DNA of 64,000 nucleotides from Flavobacterium anhuiense (GCF_004151235.1 NZ_JUIV01000003.1:124001-188000); one strand, 5' to 3'; positions 36,673 through 46,607 are shown, counted from the first letter of the stretch. The notes: generated from the sequence alone by a model not told the origin. Translations and numbers: made by a program.

Positions 36673-37725
36673 TTATCTTCTTCTTCCGCCACCTCCGCCG
36701 AAGCCTCCACCGCCTCCGAAACTGCCGCGAGAACCGCCTCCCATTTGTCCTGCACTTGGCCTTGATGAAGAACCTCCTCCTCTATTAAAATTAGATCCTG
36801 AAGAACTTCCTCTATTGAGGTTTGAAGTCCCCGCACTTGGCGATGCGCTCTGACGGGTTCTTCCTGCAGCGCTCGTATTTCCTGCGCGATTGGTGTTTCC
36901 TGCCGATGGTCGCGAGTTGCCTCGATTATTATTATATCTGTTATTGGCAGAATTGTCTCGCACCGTATTAGAACGCATTTTATTATTGTTGTAATTATTA
37001 AAACTGTTTCTGTTATTAATATATACATTGTTTCCGCCATGATAATGTCCGCCATGATAACCATGATGATGGTAATAATGGTTATGACGATAAATTCCTA
37101 CTGCTAGCACTGTAAAAGCAGCGAAATAAGGCGGATAAAATCCGTAGTAATAAGGTGGATAATATGGTACATACGCTGGAGAATACACATATTGCACAAT
37201 TGGAACGGTTTCTACTACAACCGCTGTTACAGCTGGCGAGCTTTGAACGGGATCGTCTCCAGCATATGCAGGATTTGCTGTTTTTGCTGGTGACGATTTG
37301 CTTACTGGTTCAATAACATAATCTTTTCCATACAGCAGTTCATCGCCCACAATCTGCATTTTTACTTTTCCGTTTTTGTCTTTATCGACCAAAATAACAG
37401 CAACGTCCTGATTTTCATTTTTGTTTACAGCAACTTGAAGAATAAAAGTAAACGAATTGCCATTTTTCTTTGTAATCACTTTTATGAAGTCTACTTTTTT
37501 ATCCAGATTCAAATCTAAGTTATTGATTCCTGTTTTCTCTAGATTTAAGTTTTTCTCAAATTCTTCAATAGTTTTTGATTTCTGAAACAGGGTCATCACG
37601 GCATAAAGATCAAGATTATCACCAGGAAGCCCAAGTTCTGGACCATCATTATCAGATTGGCAAAAAATCAATTGAGCAGACATGATTAATGCGACTGTCA
37701 AATATTTTGTAAATATCTTTATCAT
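36673..37725 (-). CDS. Secreted hypothetical protein with Gly/Asn/Ser-rich tail
   Basis: 350 residues. Signal peptide MIKIFTKYLTVALIMSAQLIFC. An alpha/beta domain (about 25-145; EEFEKNLNLEKTGINNLDLN, DFIKVITKKNG) has the look of a small periplasmic folding unit. A Pro/Tyr stretch (YVPYYPPYYYGFYPPY) with a short hydrophobic segment follows, then a His-rich turn (HNHYYHHHGYHGGH) and a long low-complexity Asn/Arg/Gly tail ending GGGGRRR. Function not recognised. The His cluster could bind metal. Second in line after the 159-residue gene. Confidence 0.75.
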   Translation of the reverse strand: MIKIFTKYLTVALIMSAQLIFCQSDNDGPELGLPGDNLDLYAVMTLFQKSKTIEEFEKNLNLEKTGINNLDLNLDKKVDFIKVITKKNGNSFTFILQVAVNKNENQDVAVILVDKDKNGKVKMQIVGDELLYGKDYVIEPVSKSSPAKTANPAYAGDDPVQSSPAVTAVVVETVPIVQYVYSPAYVPYYPPYYYGFYPPYFAAFTVLAVGIYRHNHYYHHHGYHGGHYHGGNNVYINNRNSFNNYNNNKMRSNTVRDNSANNRYNNNRGNSRPSAGNTNRAGNTSAAGRTRQSASPSAGTSNLNRGSSSGSNFNRGGGSSSRPSAGQMGGGSRGSFGGGGGFGGGGGRRR

Positions 37726-37801
37726 AGTAAGAGTATAAAATATTAATAAGAAGAGTAGAAAATGTTCTTTCTATACTTTCTACTCTGTACGCAGAAATCG
37801 T

Positions 37802-38281
37802 CTAATTTTTTTTGGTTTTATCCAATTCTCCAATAAAGGGAATGACATCTTGAATCTCTGCTCGTATGGTCACTTGTAAATACTGCTCAAGCTGTACAAA
37901 TTTTGCGGCATTGATTCCGCCAATTGCTTTTACCAATTTAGAATGTGTTTTGGCAAGGAGTTTTTCAGAGTCTTGATTGTATTTCAAATTCTTTGAAGTT
38001 AATTCTGTTGCTTTTGCATCGCTTAAGGTGGCATAATTCTTTCCGTAATCTTCTAAAATCAGAATTTTTTGCTGGCTTAAGGCTTTACGTTCTGTTTCGT
38101 ATTTGTCATAAATAGGTTTAAATGCTGCGGCTTGCGTATCAGATAAGCTTAAATATTCGTTAACTACATCGGCTTTTGATTTTCCATAAAGATCTTGGAT
38201 TAAATTAATTTCATCAACAGAAGTTTGTGCTGCTGCGCTCAATCCAAAAGCTAGCGACAGTATAAATAGTATTTTTTTCAT
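37802..38281 (-). CDS. Periplasmic helical hypothetical protein
   Basis: 159 residues with signal peptide (MKKILFILSLAFGLSAAAQ). Mature part almost all helix with LSLSDTQAAAFKPIYDKYETER, reminiscent of Spy/CpxP-type LTxxQ helical proteins but not a clear member. Same strand as the 350-residue gene (76-bp gap), so possibly one operon of envelope proteins. Confidence 0.75.
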   Translation of the reverse strand: MKKILFILSLAFGLSAAAQTSVDEINLIQDLYGKSKADVVNEYLSLSDTQAAAFKPIYDKYETERKALSQQKILILEDYGKNYATLSDAKATELTSKNLKYNQDSEKLLAKTHSKLVKAIGGINAAKFVQLEQYLQVTIRAEIQDVIPFIGELDKTKKN

Positions 38282-38334
38282 GATAGTAATTTTTTAGGTT
38301 TAGTGTATAGGATGCTATTTTTTAAAAAGATTCT

Positions 38335-38814
38335 TTACTCGACCAATCCATCAGAAGCACTCATATCTCTTACGCACACATATTTGCCATCTCTTTTTTC
38401 AAAATAGCTCATATAATTTCCTGTATTAATTGGCGTTTTTGTAGAATCTGTTACTTTATAATATCCTACTTCTAGAACCATATTTCCGTCATGCGAAACG
38501 AAAACTTCTTTGGTTTCAAATGATATCGTATTGGTGTTATTAGTTAAATCAGATTTTAAAAATTCATATCTAGCATCTTTACCAATAATTGGTGGTCTGT
38601 TCTGATAAAAAGTTATGGCATCATCTGCATAGTAGCCAATCTCTTTAAGCTGTCCGGCATTGTATGTTGCAGCATATTCATTCTCTTTTGCCTGAATTTG
38701 TTTCTTGATTTCTTTTATGTCAACTACGTCATTTTCATCCTTTTTTGTATTGCAGGAAACCAACAAAGCAGAGAGCCCTGCGAGAACCACTCTTATAACT
38801 GTTTTATTTTTCAT
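38335..38814 (-). CDS. NTF2-like (SnoaL/DUF4440) lipoprotein
   Basis: 159 residues from the second ATG (38814); a start at 38820 would only add Met-Cys. Lipoprotein signal ending LLVSC. The mature domain is NTF2-like: Ala-Tyr-Asn-helix AATYNAGQLKEIGYYADDAI, then strands FYQNRPPIIGKDARYEFL and DGNMVLEVGYYKVTD ending YVCVRDMSASDG. Function unknown; small-molecule-binding fold on the periplasmic face. Confidence 0.8.
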   Translation of the reverse strand: MKNKTVIRVVLAGLSALLVSCNTKKDENDVVDIKEIKKQIQAKENEYAATYNAGQLKEIGYYADDAITFYQNRPPIIGKDARYEFLKSDLTNNTNTISFETKEVFVSHDGNMVLEVGYYKVTDSTKTPINTGNYMSYFEKRDGKYVCVRDMSASDGLVE

Positions 38815-38954
38815 ACACATTAAATTTTCAAGTTGATATTACATTATTCCTCTTTACTAATAGACCAAAAAGCAACAGTTGTCTTTAGCAATGATTTAAT
38901 CAGCATCAATAATAATATTAGGATCATAAGTTTAGATTTGCTTAAAAAATAAGA

Positions 38955-40022
38955 TTAATATTCTTCGAATATTTTTTGGAGTTCTGCTAAACTTCTCTGC
39001 TTCAACAATGCTACTGACAATAGGATTCTGGATTTCTGCGGATTTAAAGCGTATGAAGCAATAAGTCCGAGTTCATCATCATTACATTCTACATTACGAC
39101 TTACAAGTCCGGTTGCAACGCGCGTGCTTCTAACTACGATGATTCCTTTTTTGCTGGCTCTCGCGCACGCATCTAGAGAAGCCTTATTCATGTTTCCGTT
39201 TCCAACTCCGGCAATTACAATTCCTTTGGCTCCATGTTCTATAGAGGCATCAATTAAATCAGGTTTCATATCTGCATCTGCGTAGATGATATCTACACGT
39301 GGAAAAGAAGTTGCACCTTTAACGTCAAACTCTGAGTTTTTCCCGAATTTTTGGCTAGGGTAATTAAAGAAATCATTTGTACCGTAAGAAGTAATACCAA
39401 TAAGTCCACGAAGCGGAGACATAAAAGTCTGAACTGCCGTTGTGCTCACTTTTGTTAGAGATTGCGCAGAATGAATCCAATCGTTCATTACTAAAAGCAC
39501 TCCACGTCCTTTGGCTTTAGGATCAGCAGCGACTGCAATTGCATTATACAGATTTAAAGGTCCATCTGCACTAATTGCTGTCGACGGACGCATAGATCCT
39601 ACAAGCACTACAGGTTTATCTGTTTTTACGACCAGATTTAAAAAATAAGCTGTTTCTTCCATAGTATCCGTTCCATGAGTAATCACAAAACCATCAACAT
39701 CTTTACTGGAAGACAATTCATTAATTTTGTTGGCTACTTTCAGCATAATTTCAAATGACATATCCTGAGATCCAACATTCGAAATCTGATCTCCTTTAAT
39801 ATCTGCTATTTTCATAGCATCTGGAATGGCATTCACCATTGCATCAATAGTAACCTGTCCAGAAGTATATCCTGACTGCACCCCAGTTTGAGCAGAGCCA
39901 GCAATCGTTCCGCCTGTTGCTAATATTAAAACTTTAGGTTTAGCCTGTCCAAACATGCTGATGTTTAATGATATCATCACCAACAAAAGCATTTTTTTGC
40001 AAAAGTTTATATTCAATTTCAT
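38955..40022 (-). CDS. ansB: Exported type II L-asparaginase
   Basis: 355 residues with signal peptide (about 25 residues, ending MFGQ). Type II asparaginase motifs: ATGGTIAGSA (nucleophile Thr), SDPxx-type DGFVITHGTDTMEETAYFL and KPVVLVGSMRP. Converts L-Asn to L-Asp plus ammonia, here in the periplasm. It begins 24 bp after the aspartase stop, giving a dcaP-aspA-ansB operon. Confidence 0.95.
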   Translation of the reverse strand: MKLNINFCKKMLLLVMISLNISMFGQAKPKVLILATGGTIAGSAQTGVQSGYTSGQVTIDAMVNAIPDAMKIADIKGDQISNVGSQDMSFEIMLKVANKINELSSSKDVDGFVITHGTDTMEETAYFLNLVVKTDKPVVLVGSMRPSTAISADGPLNLYNAIAVAADPKAKGRGVLLVMNDWIHSAQSLTKVSTTAVQTFMSPLRGLIGITSYGTNDFFNYPSQKFGKNSEFDVKGATSFPRVDIIYADADMKPDLIDASIEHGAKGIVIAGVGNGNMNKASLDACARASKKGIIVVRSTRVATGLVSRNVECNDDELGLIASYALNPQKSRILLSVALLKQRSLAELQKIFEEY

Positions 40023-40046
40023 GTTTTGATTCGTTTAAGGTTGAGG

Positions 40047-41495
40047 TTATTTTTGGCCTGTTAAGGTTGCAGGATCAAGAAGTTTTTTAATTTGATCTTC
40101 TGTCAGCAATTTCTTTTCGCGTATAAGTTCTAGAATACCTTTATTGGTTGCCAATGCTTCTTTGGCCAATTCGGTTGTTTTTTCGTAACCCAAAACAGGA
40201 TTTAAAGCCGTTACAACCCCGACACTTCGATCCATATAATGCGCTAAAATGTCTTTGTTTACTGTAATGCCATCGATACAGTTTTTTCTAAACAATGGCA
40301 TGGCTTTAAAAAATAATCCTTGAGATTCCATCATAGCGATGGCCTGAACAGGCTCAAAAGCGTTTAACTGCAATAAACCAGATTGTGCGGCAACCGTAAC
40401 TGTCAGATCATTCCCCATAACTTTAAAACACAATTGGTTCATAAGCTCAGGCATAACCGGATTTACTTTTCCAGGCATAATGGAAGATCCTGGCTGAAGT
40501 GCCGGCAAATTGATTTCGAAAAGACCAGTACGCGGTCCAGAAGCCAAAATGATTAAATCGCTGCTTATTTTTGCCAACGCAACTGCCATACTTTTCAATG
40601 TAGAAGAATACATTACAAATCCTTGCTGGCTAGTTGTTGCCGCAATAAGATCTTTGCTCATTACAATTGGTTTTCCAGTAATTTTTGCAAGATGCGTGGC
40701 TACTTTTTCTGCATAACCTGGAGAAGCCGTAATTCCTGTTCCAATAGCAGTAGCCCCCATATTTTGTTCGCACAGATAAGCTTCTGACTTTTTTAAAGCG
40801 CTAATTTCTGCATCAAGCTGATTCCCAAAAGCGTGAAATTCTTGCCCAACTGTCATTGGCACAGCATCTTGTCCTTCAGTTCGTCCCATTTTTAAGACAT
40901 CCTTAAATTCGTCGCCTTTTTTATGGAAAGCTTTTGCCAAAAGATCAGCTTCCTGTATCAATTTGTCGTTATGAAGCAGTAAAGCTACTTTTATAGCAGT
41001 TGGATACACATCATTTGTTGACTGTCCCATATTAAGATCATCATGAGGTTCAATGTATTGATACTCGCCTTTTTTATGTCCGCTTAGTTCCAATGCGATA
41101 TTCGCCAGAACTTCGTTAACATTCATATTGGCAGAAGTACCAGCACCCCCTTGATACAAATCAACTAGAAATTGATCATGATATTTGCCGTCAATTACAG
41201 CTTGACACGCTTTTTCAATAGCAGCCAATCTATCTTTTTTAAGTCGCCCTACATCGGCATTGGCGCGCGCAGCGGCTAGTTTTACCATTGCAAAAGCTTT
41301 AACATAATCTGGATACGATTGCGTTGAGAGGCCGCTTATCTGAAAATTTTCTAACGCGCGGGCTGTCTGCACTCCATAGTAAGCGTTTGCAGGAATTTGT
41401 TTTTCTCCTAGAAGATCTTTTTCGGTTCGGGTCTGAGCATTGAGAGAGCCTAGAGACAATCCGAACAATAGCAGGTATTGTACAGTTTTACACAT
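40047..41495 (-). CDS. aspA: Aspartate ammonia-lyase with signal peptide
   Basis: 482 residues. Fumarase/aspartase family signature GSSIMPGKVNP, with GQSTNDVYPTAIK and AGGTSANMNVNE-like GGAGTSANMNVNEV. The core aligns from DLLGEKQIPANAYYGVQT onward. Unlike cytoplasmic aspartases it carries an N-terminal MCKTVQYLLLFGLSLGSLNA signal peptide, so it should act in the periplasm, splitting aspartate to fumarate and ammonia. Upstream of ansB and downstream of the porin gene (38-bp gap). Confidence 0.93.
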   Translation of the reverse strand: MCKTVQYLLLFGLSLGSLNAQTRTEKDLLGEKQIPANAYYGVQTARALENFQISGLSTQSYPDYVKAFAMVKLAAARANADVGRLKKDRLAAIEKACQAVIDGKYHDQFLVDLYQGGAGTSANMNVNEVLANIALELSGHKKGEYQYIEPHDDLNMGQSTNDVYPTAIKVALLLHNDKLIQEADLLAKAFHKKGDEFKDVLKMGRTEGQDAVPMTVGQEFHAFGNQLDAEISALKKSEAYLCEQNMGATAIGTGITASPGYAEKVATHLAKITGKPIVMSKDLIAATTSQQGFVMYSSTLKSMAVALAKISSDLIILASGPRTGLFEINLPALQPGSSIMPGKVNPVMPELMNQLCFKVMGNDLTVTVAAQSGLLQLNAFEPVQAIAMMESQGLFFKAMPLFRKNCIDGITVNKDILAHYMDRSVGVVTALNPVLGYEKTTELAKEALATNKGILELIREKKLLTEDQIKKLLDPATLTGQK

Positions 41496-41533
41496 ATTTT
41501 TCTTTTTTTTATTGATTAAAAAACAAAAGGCTT

Positions 41534-42760
41534 TTACTGATTTCTTTTATAAAATGATTGTGAAAAATTATATCTAAAAGAAAACTGTATTTTATTTATT
41601 GAAGTACTCCAGCCATCATTGAAATTTTCGCGGTTACCCCACTGAAATTCAACACCTACCATGCAATTTTTTACAGGAGTGTATAAAAGATTTCCTAGAA
41701 CATATTGTCCCTTTTTAAAAGCAGCGTCTGTCTGTCCGTCTGAATTGTCAATATCAATCATAGAATATCCAACTGCCGTACTGAATTTATCGCTCCAGTT
41801 ATGATCTAAAAAGGCTACAACACCAACCAACGGAAGCGCAACACCTTTTACAGGAGTCACCGGATTACCAAAATTGTTTTTAATACCGACATCAACAGGA
41901 GCATCATTCATGTAGTTCTGAATTCCTTCTCCATAAACGACCTGTCCTCTAAAAACATCATTTTTACTAAAATTAATGTTTGTACTTAGATTAAGTCCCC
42001 ATCCTACTGCATCTCCAGACAAGTCATACTGGTCATTATTCTGGTCTTTCCATTCAATTTTTCGCACTATACCGGCCAATTCAATATAGCCCCATTTTGT
42101 TCCCATATGGTATTCCGCTGAAAGGTCTGGCAAAGGAAATCTTGCCTTTACCCCTTGAAGTTCCACACGGTTTGCATAATCTCCCTGATCGGCACTCGCT
42201 CCTGGTCTTTCTAATGCAATTGTCAAACGGGTATCGCCTTGAATAGGCATGTATCGTATTTGGATGTTTCTAAAGAAAACCATTCCGGTTGGCCCCCAAT
42301 ATTCAAGCGAATTTGGAAATACGCCAATATCCATAAAAGGGCTCCAAGTTTGCCCTGCTCCAAATTTTCCTAATTCAGCATAAGCATGACGAAGACGAAA
42401 AGTTGTCTGTCCAGCATCGACACCTGTACCAAACAGCTCAAATTCAAAATGTGTTTTTAACTCGCCTATTCCAGTATCAAAATAATTCTTAAATCCTAAT
42501 CTAGTCTGGCGCACAGAAGCGTAGTAACTGCCATCTGGTCCATATTCATTTTTAAAGGCAGGAAGCTTAGTCGGCCTTACTACATCATACCAATCTGATT
42601 GTATCTGATTAAAATTGTAACCGATATCGGTCATAATAAAACCGTAGATTTCCATACTCTTATTTCCTTCATCTTGAGCCCAAACAAAAGTGGAAATAAG
42701 AAAACAAATTATAATGGTCCGATGCCTCACCGTTACCATTTGTAAAAAACTTTTCTTCAT
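41534..42760 (-). CDS. DcaP-like trimeric outer-membrane porin
   Basis: 408 residues. A basic N-terminus plus hydrophobic segment (RHRTIIICFLISTFVWAQ) acts as a signal peptide, then a beta barrel starting SMEIYGFIMTDIGYNFNQ with SVRQTRLGFKNYF, FELFGTG..GQTTFRLRHAYAELG and a terminal FRYNFSQSF. DcaP family porins admit dicarboxylates and other small anionic solutes. In an operon with periplasmic aspartase and asparaginase it plausibly lets Asn, Asp or fumarate through. Confidence 0.88.
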   Translation of the reverse strand: MKKSFLQMVTVRHRTIIICFLISTFVWAQDEGNKSMEIYGFIMTDIGYNFNQIQSDWYDVVRPTKLPAFKNEYGPDGSYYASVRQTRLGFKNYFDTGIGELKTHFEFELFGTGVDAGQTTFRLRHAYAELGKFGAGQTWSPFMDIGVFPNSLEYWGPTGMVFFRNIQIRYMPIQGDTRLTIALERPGASADQGDYANRVELQGVKARFPLPDLSAEYHMGTKWGYIELAGIVRKIEWKDQNNDQYDLSGDAVGWGLNLSTNINFSKNDVFRGQVVYGEGIQNYMNDAPVDVGIKNNFGNPVTPVKGVALPLVGVVAFLDHNWSDKFSTAVGYSMIDIDNSDGQTDAAFKKGQYVLGNLLYTPVKNCMVGVEFQWGNRENFNDGWSTSINKIQFSFRYNFSQSFYKRNQ

Positions 42761-43039
42761 AATGATTATAGTTTGTTTGTTGTGGGATACTATTTTTCAT
42801 CTGCCTTTTACAATTCCGGCATAAAATAAATTACCTTTTATTTAAAAAAATCTGGGGTACTGGGTCTGAGTTCAATAACTAAACAATTCATTTTTTACAG
42901 ATGTGCTTTTTTTGAAAAAGGGCAAAAAAACATTTTCAGCATAAAGACTATCCGATTTTTTGTTAAAAAAGCAACAAAAATCATTTTTTATACTGATTAT
43001 CAAACAAATATAAACAATGCTAGCGCGCAATTGGGGTTA

Positions 43040-43063
43040 TTAACCGTTACATTTAACCGTTAA
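43040..43063. promoter_or_regulatory. Tandem TTAACCGTTA operator-like repeat
   Basis: TTAACCGTTA (43040-43049) and TTAACCGTTAA (43053-43063), each nearly palindromic (TTAAC/GTTAA), 13 bp apart, between the divergent porin operon and the regulator gene. The rest of 42761-43190 is AT-rich with no gene. Confidence 0.5.
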
Positions 43064-43190
43064 AATATCAGATTAATAATACTAACATGTTAAAAATTTT
43101 CATAAATTTATGTCTTTATAAATATCTGGTCTTTAACATTTTATACGCCAAGTGACTTTTTTTACATTAATAATTTTCAAATAATTTATT

Positions 43191-44768
43191 ATGGATATAA
43201 AAAAAATCCCCTCGGATAAAATATACGATGAGCTAGAAAATGTTTTAAAGTTTTATTCTTTTAAAAACTCAACATTATTAAGTAATTTTCTTCGATATAT
43301 CGTTACAGAAACTCTAGATCAAAGGCAAAAGTATATCAAAGAATATTCAATAGCTGTAAATGCATTAAGCAGACCTTCTCACTTTAATCCCCATGATGAT
43401 GCGATGGTTCGCATACATGCCGGAAGATTAAGAAAATTACTTAGTGAATATTATTCTACTGACGGAAAAGACAATTCGGTTATTATTCATGTCCCTAAAG
43501 GCGGTTACGTTCCCGAATTTATTCATAACAGTAAGATTAGACGGATTGATTCGTTTAGCAACAATACTAAAACAAATCCTGTAATTTCAGTTTTTCCTTT
43601 TAAATCAATGGCTCTCAGACCTGATTTAGATGCCTTCTCGCAAATTCTTTCTGAAGAAATAAGCGCAGAACTTTCCCGTTTTCAGGATATATCGGTAATT
43701 GGCCACTTTTCATCAGAAGTTATTTCAAAAATTAATGAAAATATTCTGGAGGCTGCCAATTTAGTCGGAGCAGATTTTATCATTACTGGACATATTCAGA
43801 TTATTGATAATAAACTGCAGATTAGGATAAATCTAATCAACTCCTCTTCTGGAAAGTTTGTATTGACAAAATTGTTTACACCTGCTACAATAGATGATGG
43901 CATTAGAATTCAGAATGAAATTGTAAAGGATATTGTTGCTTCTATGGGCGGTTATTATGGTATTATTTTTAAAGAAATAGTAAAAACTGCACCTTCTAAA
44001 ATAGAAAACAACTCTAGTATCTTAAAAGCAATCTGCAGTTATAACGAATATCAGTTATCTTATTCTATCGAAAATTATGCTAATGCCCTTTCCAATTTAA
44101 ATGAGGCCGTAGAATTAGATCCAAACCACGCCATTGCTTGGGCAATGCTCGGCGAAATGCATCTAGCTTCTCTTGCCTTGGGATTAGACAATTGCAAAAA
44201 AACAATAGAAAAAAGCAGTCATTGCGTCTCAAAAGCCTTAACAATCGATCCCAATTGCCAGCAGGCATGGCATGCGCTGACACTTTTAAACTGCTTTAAA
44301 AAAGATCAGGATAATTGTCTTGCCGCTGCAGAACAATGCATAAAAATAAATCCTAATTCATCTGGAATTGCTTCAGGAGTAGGCTGCATGCTTATTTTTG
44401 CCGCGTATTTTGAGAAAGGTTTCAATTTGTTAGAAAATGCAATCCGCATGAATCCTTCGCATCCTTGGTGGATCAATATTGGGTATTGCTGCTATTACAT
44501 TCATAAAAAAGATTATCAGAAGTCTTTATATTGGGCCGATAAAATGGACTTTAGTGAAACCATCTGGGATTCTATACTTAAAGCCGTCTCTCTTTCGCTA
44601 TTAAATGAAGATGCAAAAGCGAAAATCCAATTACATAACCTTCTGGAACTACAGCCTCAAACTGCAACAGAAATTAAAGAAATACTTTCTAGTTTTATAC
44701 TTTCTGATGAAGTTGTTTTTAAAATGCTAAACAGCTTGAAAAGAATTGGATTAAAGGATGAGGTTTGA
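43191..44768 (+). CDS. TPR regulator with winged-helix-like N-terminus and TolB-like domain
   Basis: 525 residues. N-terminal ~105 residues (LLSNFLRYIVTETLDQRQKY, FNPHDDAMVRIHAGRLRKLL, HVPKGGYVPEF) match the DNA-binding-like domain found in adenylate-cyclase-like/TPR regulators. Residues ~125-245 resemble a TolB/FlgO-like domain (ISVFPFKSMAL). Residues ~285-520 are TPR helices (LNEAVELDPNHAIAWAMLGEM). No membrane segment. Transcribed divergently from the dcaP-aspA-ansB operon, so probably its regulator; the TTAACCGTTA repeats between them are candidate sites. Confidence 0.8.
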   Translation: MDIKKIPSDKIYDELENVLKFYSFKNSTLLSNFLRYIVTETLDQRQKYIKEYSIAVNALSRPSHFNPHDDAMVRIHAGRLRKLLSEYYSTDGKDNSVIIHVPKGGYVPEFIHNSKIRRIDSFSNNTKTNPVISVFPFKSMALRPDLDAFSQILSEEISAELSRFQDISVIGHFSSEVISKINENILEAANLVGADFIITGHIQIIDNKLQIRINLINSSSGKFVLTKLFTPATIDDGIRIQNEIVKDIVASMGGYYGIIFKEIVKTAPSKIENNSSILKAICSYNEYQLSYSIENYANALSNLNEAVELDPNHAIAWAMLGEMHLASLALGLDNCKKTIEKSSHCVSKALTIDPNCQQAWHALTLLNCFKKDQDNCLAAAEQCIKINPNSSGIASGVGCMLIFAAYFEKGFNLLENAIRMNPSHPWWINIGYCCYYIHKKDYQKSLYWADKMDFSETIWDSILKAVSLSLLNEDAKAKIQLHNLLELQPQTATEIKEILSSFILSDEVVFKMLNSLKRIGLKDEV

Positions 44769-44804
44769 TCCTTCTAGCGAAAACAAAAACGGCAAAAACT
44801 GGCT

Positions 44805-45050
44805 TTAAGCCACTTTCTTTGCTGTACGCTTTTTCTTTTCCAATAATTTAAGATGATTTTCAGCACATAAGATTTTTTCGGTTGTGCCGTTTTTTTGTAT
44901 TTCAATGAGATAATGAAAATCTCTTTCTTTTGAAATCGATTTTATTATAAGCCCCTTTTTAAAATCCATTTTTCTTTCGATTATGGTTCCCTTGTAAGAT
45001 ATCCCACTCCATGCCGTGTAGGAAACATCTTGACCTTTTACAAATTTCAT
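44805..45050 (-). CDS. Small hypothetical protein, SH3/KOW-like
   Basis: 81 residues, Lys-rich. Opening MKFVKGQDVSYTAWSGISYKG is like a small beta-barrel (SH3/Tudor-type) binding fold. C-terminal LLEKKKRTAKKVA suggests nucleic-acid contact. Family not recognised. Adjacent to, and divergent from, the DNA-repair radical SAM pair. Confidence 0.6.
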   Translation of the reverse strand: MKFVKGQDVSYTAWSGISYKGTIIERKMDFKKGLIIKSISKERDFHYLIEIQKNGTTEKILCAENHLKLLEKKKRTAKKVA

Positions 45051-45292
45051 TGTTTTAGCGGTTTGTTTCTAATATTTGCTAATACTTCTAAATCTGAAAA
45101 ACTAATGTTAAGGGGGGAAATCAGTTTTTCTATTTCGGCGAATGTAAAAAGTTTTGACAATCTACAAACCCGTATTTATACCTGTTTTTTGAATCTTAAA
45201 TATACAAATTTTTCCAATGTAAAAATAACCTTGCAAAAAAAATTGATACAATTTAGAACAGCTTCTTTTATTCCTTTTTTAGGTTGAATTCC

Positions 45293-45300
45293 TAGCTTTG
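45293..45300 (+). promoter_or_regulatory. -7 promoter element of the DNA-repair pair
   Basis: TAGCTTTG, matching TAnnTTTG, 45 bp before the radical SAM start. No good -33 element. Confidence 0.5.
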
Positions 45301-45345
45301 AAAGAATGAATTTTCGTTTCAAAAACAACTAAAACAAGGAGCAAA

Positions 45346-46602
45346 ATGGTACAGGAAAGAGTAATGGAAAAGCTAGCAATTTTGGCAGATGCGGCAAAAT
45401 ATGATGTTTCTTGCTCATCGGGACAAAGCACACGCAAAAATAAAAACAAAGGATTGGGCGACACTGGAAGCGGAATCTGTCATGCCTTTACTGAAGACGG
45501 ACGTTGTGTTTCTCTTCTCAAAATCCTACTTACCAATCACTGTATTTTTGACTGTGCCTATTGTGTCAGCCGAAAAAGCAATGATATCAAACGTGCCGCA
45601 TTTACGGTACAAGAAGTGGTTGACTTGACGATTGGTTTTTACCGAAGAAATTACATTGAAGGATTGTTTCTGAGTTCGGGTATTTTTGACAATGCCGATT
45701 ATACAATGGAACGTCTGGTTCGAATTGTAAAGAAATTACGGTTAGAAGAAAATTTTAATGGCTACATTCATCTCAAAGCGATTCCTGGCGCAAGCGAAGA
45801 ATTACTAAAAGAGGCTGGATTGTATGCAGATCGTCTGAGTGTAAATGTAGAAATGCCAACAGAACAAAGCCTAAAATTGCTGGCTCCCGATAAAAATCAT
45901 AAAGATGTCATAAAACCAATGCAATATCTTAAAAACGAAATCATTGGTTACCAAGAAGAGAAAAAATCGAATTACAAAACACCGCTTTTTGCACCTGCAG
46001 GACAAAGCACGCAAATGGTAATTGGCGCAACAAAAGAAAATGATATGGAAATTCTCGGAATGGCTAATTATTTTTACGAACAAATGAAAATGCGTCGGGT
46101 GTATTATTCTGGTTATGTGCCTATAAGTTATGACAACAGACTTCCCGCTATTGGAACTCCTGTTCCTATGATTCGTGAAAACCGATTGTATCAGGCCGAT
46201 TGGCTAATTCGTTATTATGGATTTAATGTAAATGAAATTGTGGGATTTGACCAGCCTAATCTGGATTTGGATATTGACCCAAAATTAGGTTGGGCATTGC
46301 GAAATCTGCATCAGTTTCCAGTTGATATTAATATGGCAGATTTGGAATTAATTCAGCGTATTCCAGGAATCGGATTTTTGAGCGCGAAAAAAATTGTCGC
46401 TGCCAGAAAGTTCAAAAAATTACAACCCGAAGATTTAAAGAAATTAGGAATTGCCTACAACCGTTCTAAATACTTTTTGGCCTTTTCCTCACCTTTCTAT
46501 CTGCAAAAAGATTTGACTCCTATTCAAATAAAAAGTCAAATTTTGAATATGCAGAATAGTAAATACAAAAATAATTTTTCGAACCAGCTTGCTTTATTTT
46601 AA
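45346..46602 (+). CDS. Putative DNA modification/repair radical SAM protein (TIGR03916)
   Basis: 418 residues. Typical start with EKLAILADAAKYDVSCSSG, radical SAM cluster motif NHCIFDCAYC (CxxxCxxC) at about 65-72, GLFLSSGIF and HLKAIPGA. A C-terminal helix-hairpin-helix (IPGIGFLSAKKIVAARKF) should bind DNA. The family is SPL-like and almost always precedes a TIGR03915 gene, as here (5-bp gap). The real lesion or modification is unknown. Confidence 0.93.
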   Translation: MVQERVMEKLAILADAAKYDVSCSSGQSTRKNKNKGLGDTGSGICHAFTEDGRCVSLLKILLTNHCIFDCAYCVSRKSNDIKRAAFTVQEVVDLTIGFYRRNYIEGLFLSSGIFDNADYTMERLVRIVKKLRLEENFNGYIHLKAIPGASEELLKEAGLYADRLSVNVEMPTEQSLKLLAPDKNHKDVIKPMQYLKNEIIGYQEEKKSNYKTPLFAPAGQSTQMVIGATKENDMEILGMANYFYEQMKMRRVYYSGYVPISYDNRLPAIGTPVPMIRENRLYQADWLIRYYGFNVNEIVGFDQPNLDLDIDPKLGWALRNLHQFPVDINMADLELIQRIPGIGFLSAKKIVAARKFKKLQPEDLKKLGIAYNRSKYFLAFSSPFYLQKDLTPIQIKSQILNMQNSKYKNNFSNQLALF

Positions 46603-46607
46603 TTCTG

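Noticed and set aside
36657..37064. 135-codon frame rich in Ile/Glu
   Set aside because: Shadow of the Gly/Asn-rich tail of the secreted protein at 36673-37725 in another frame.
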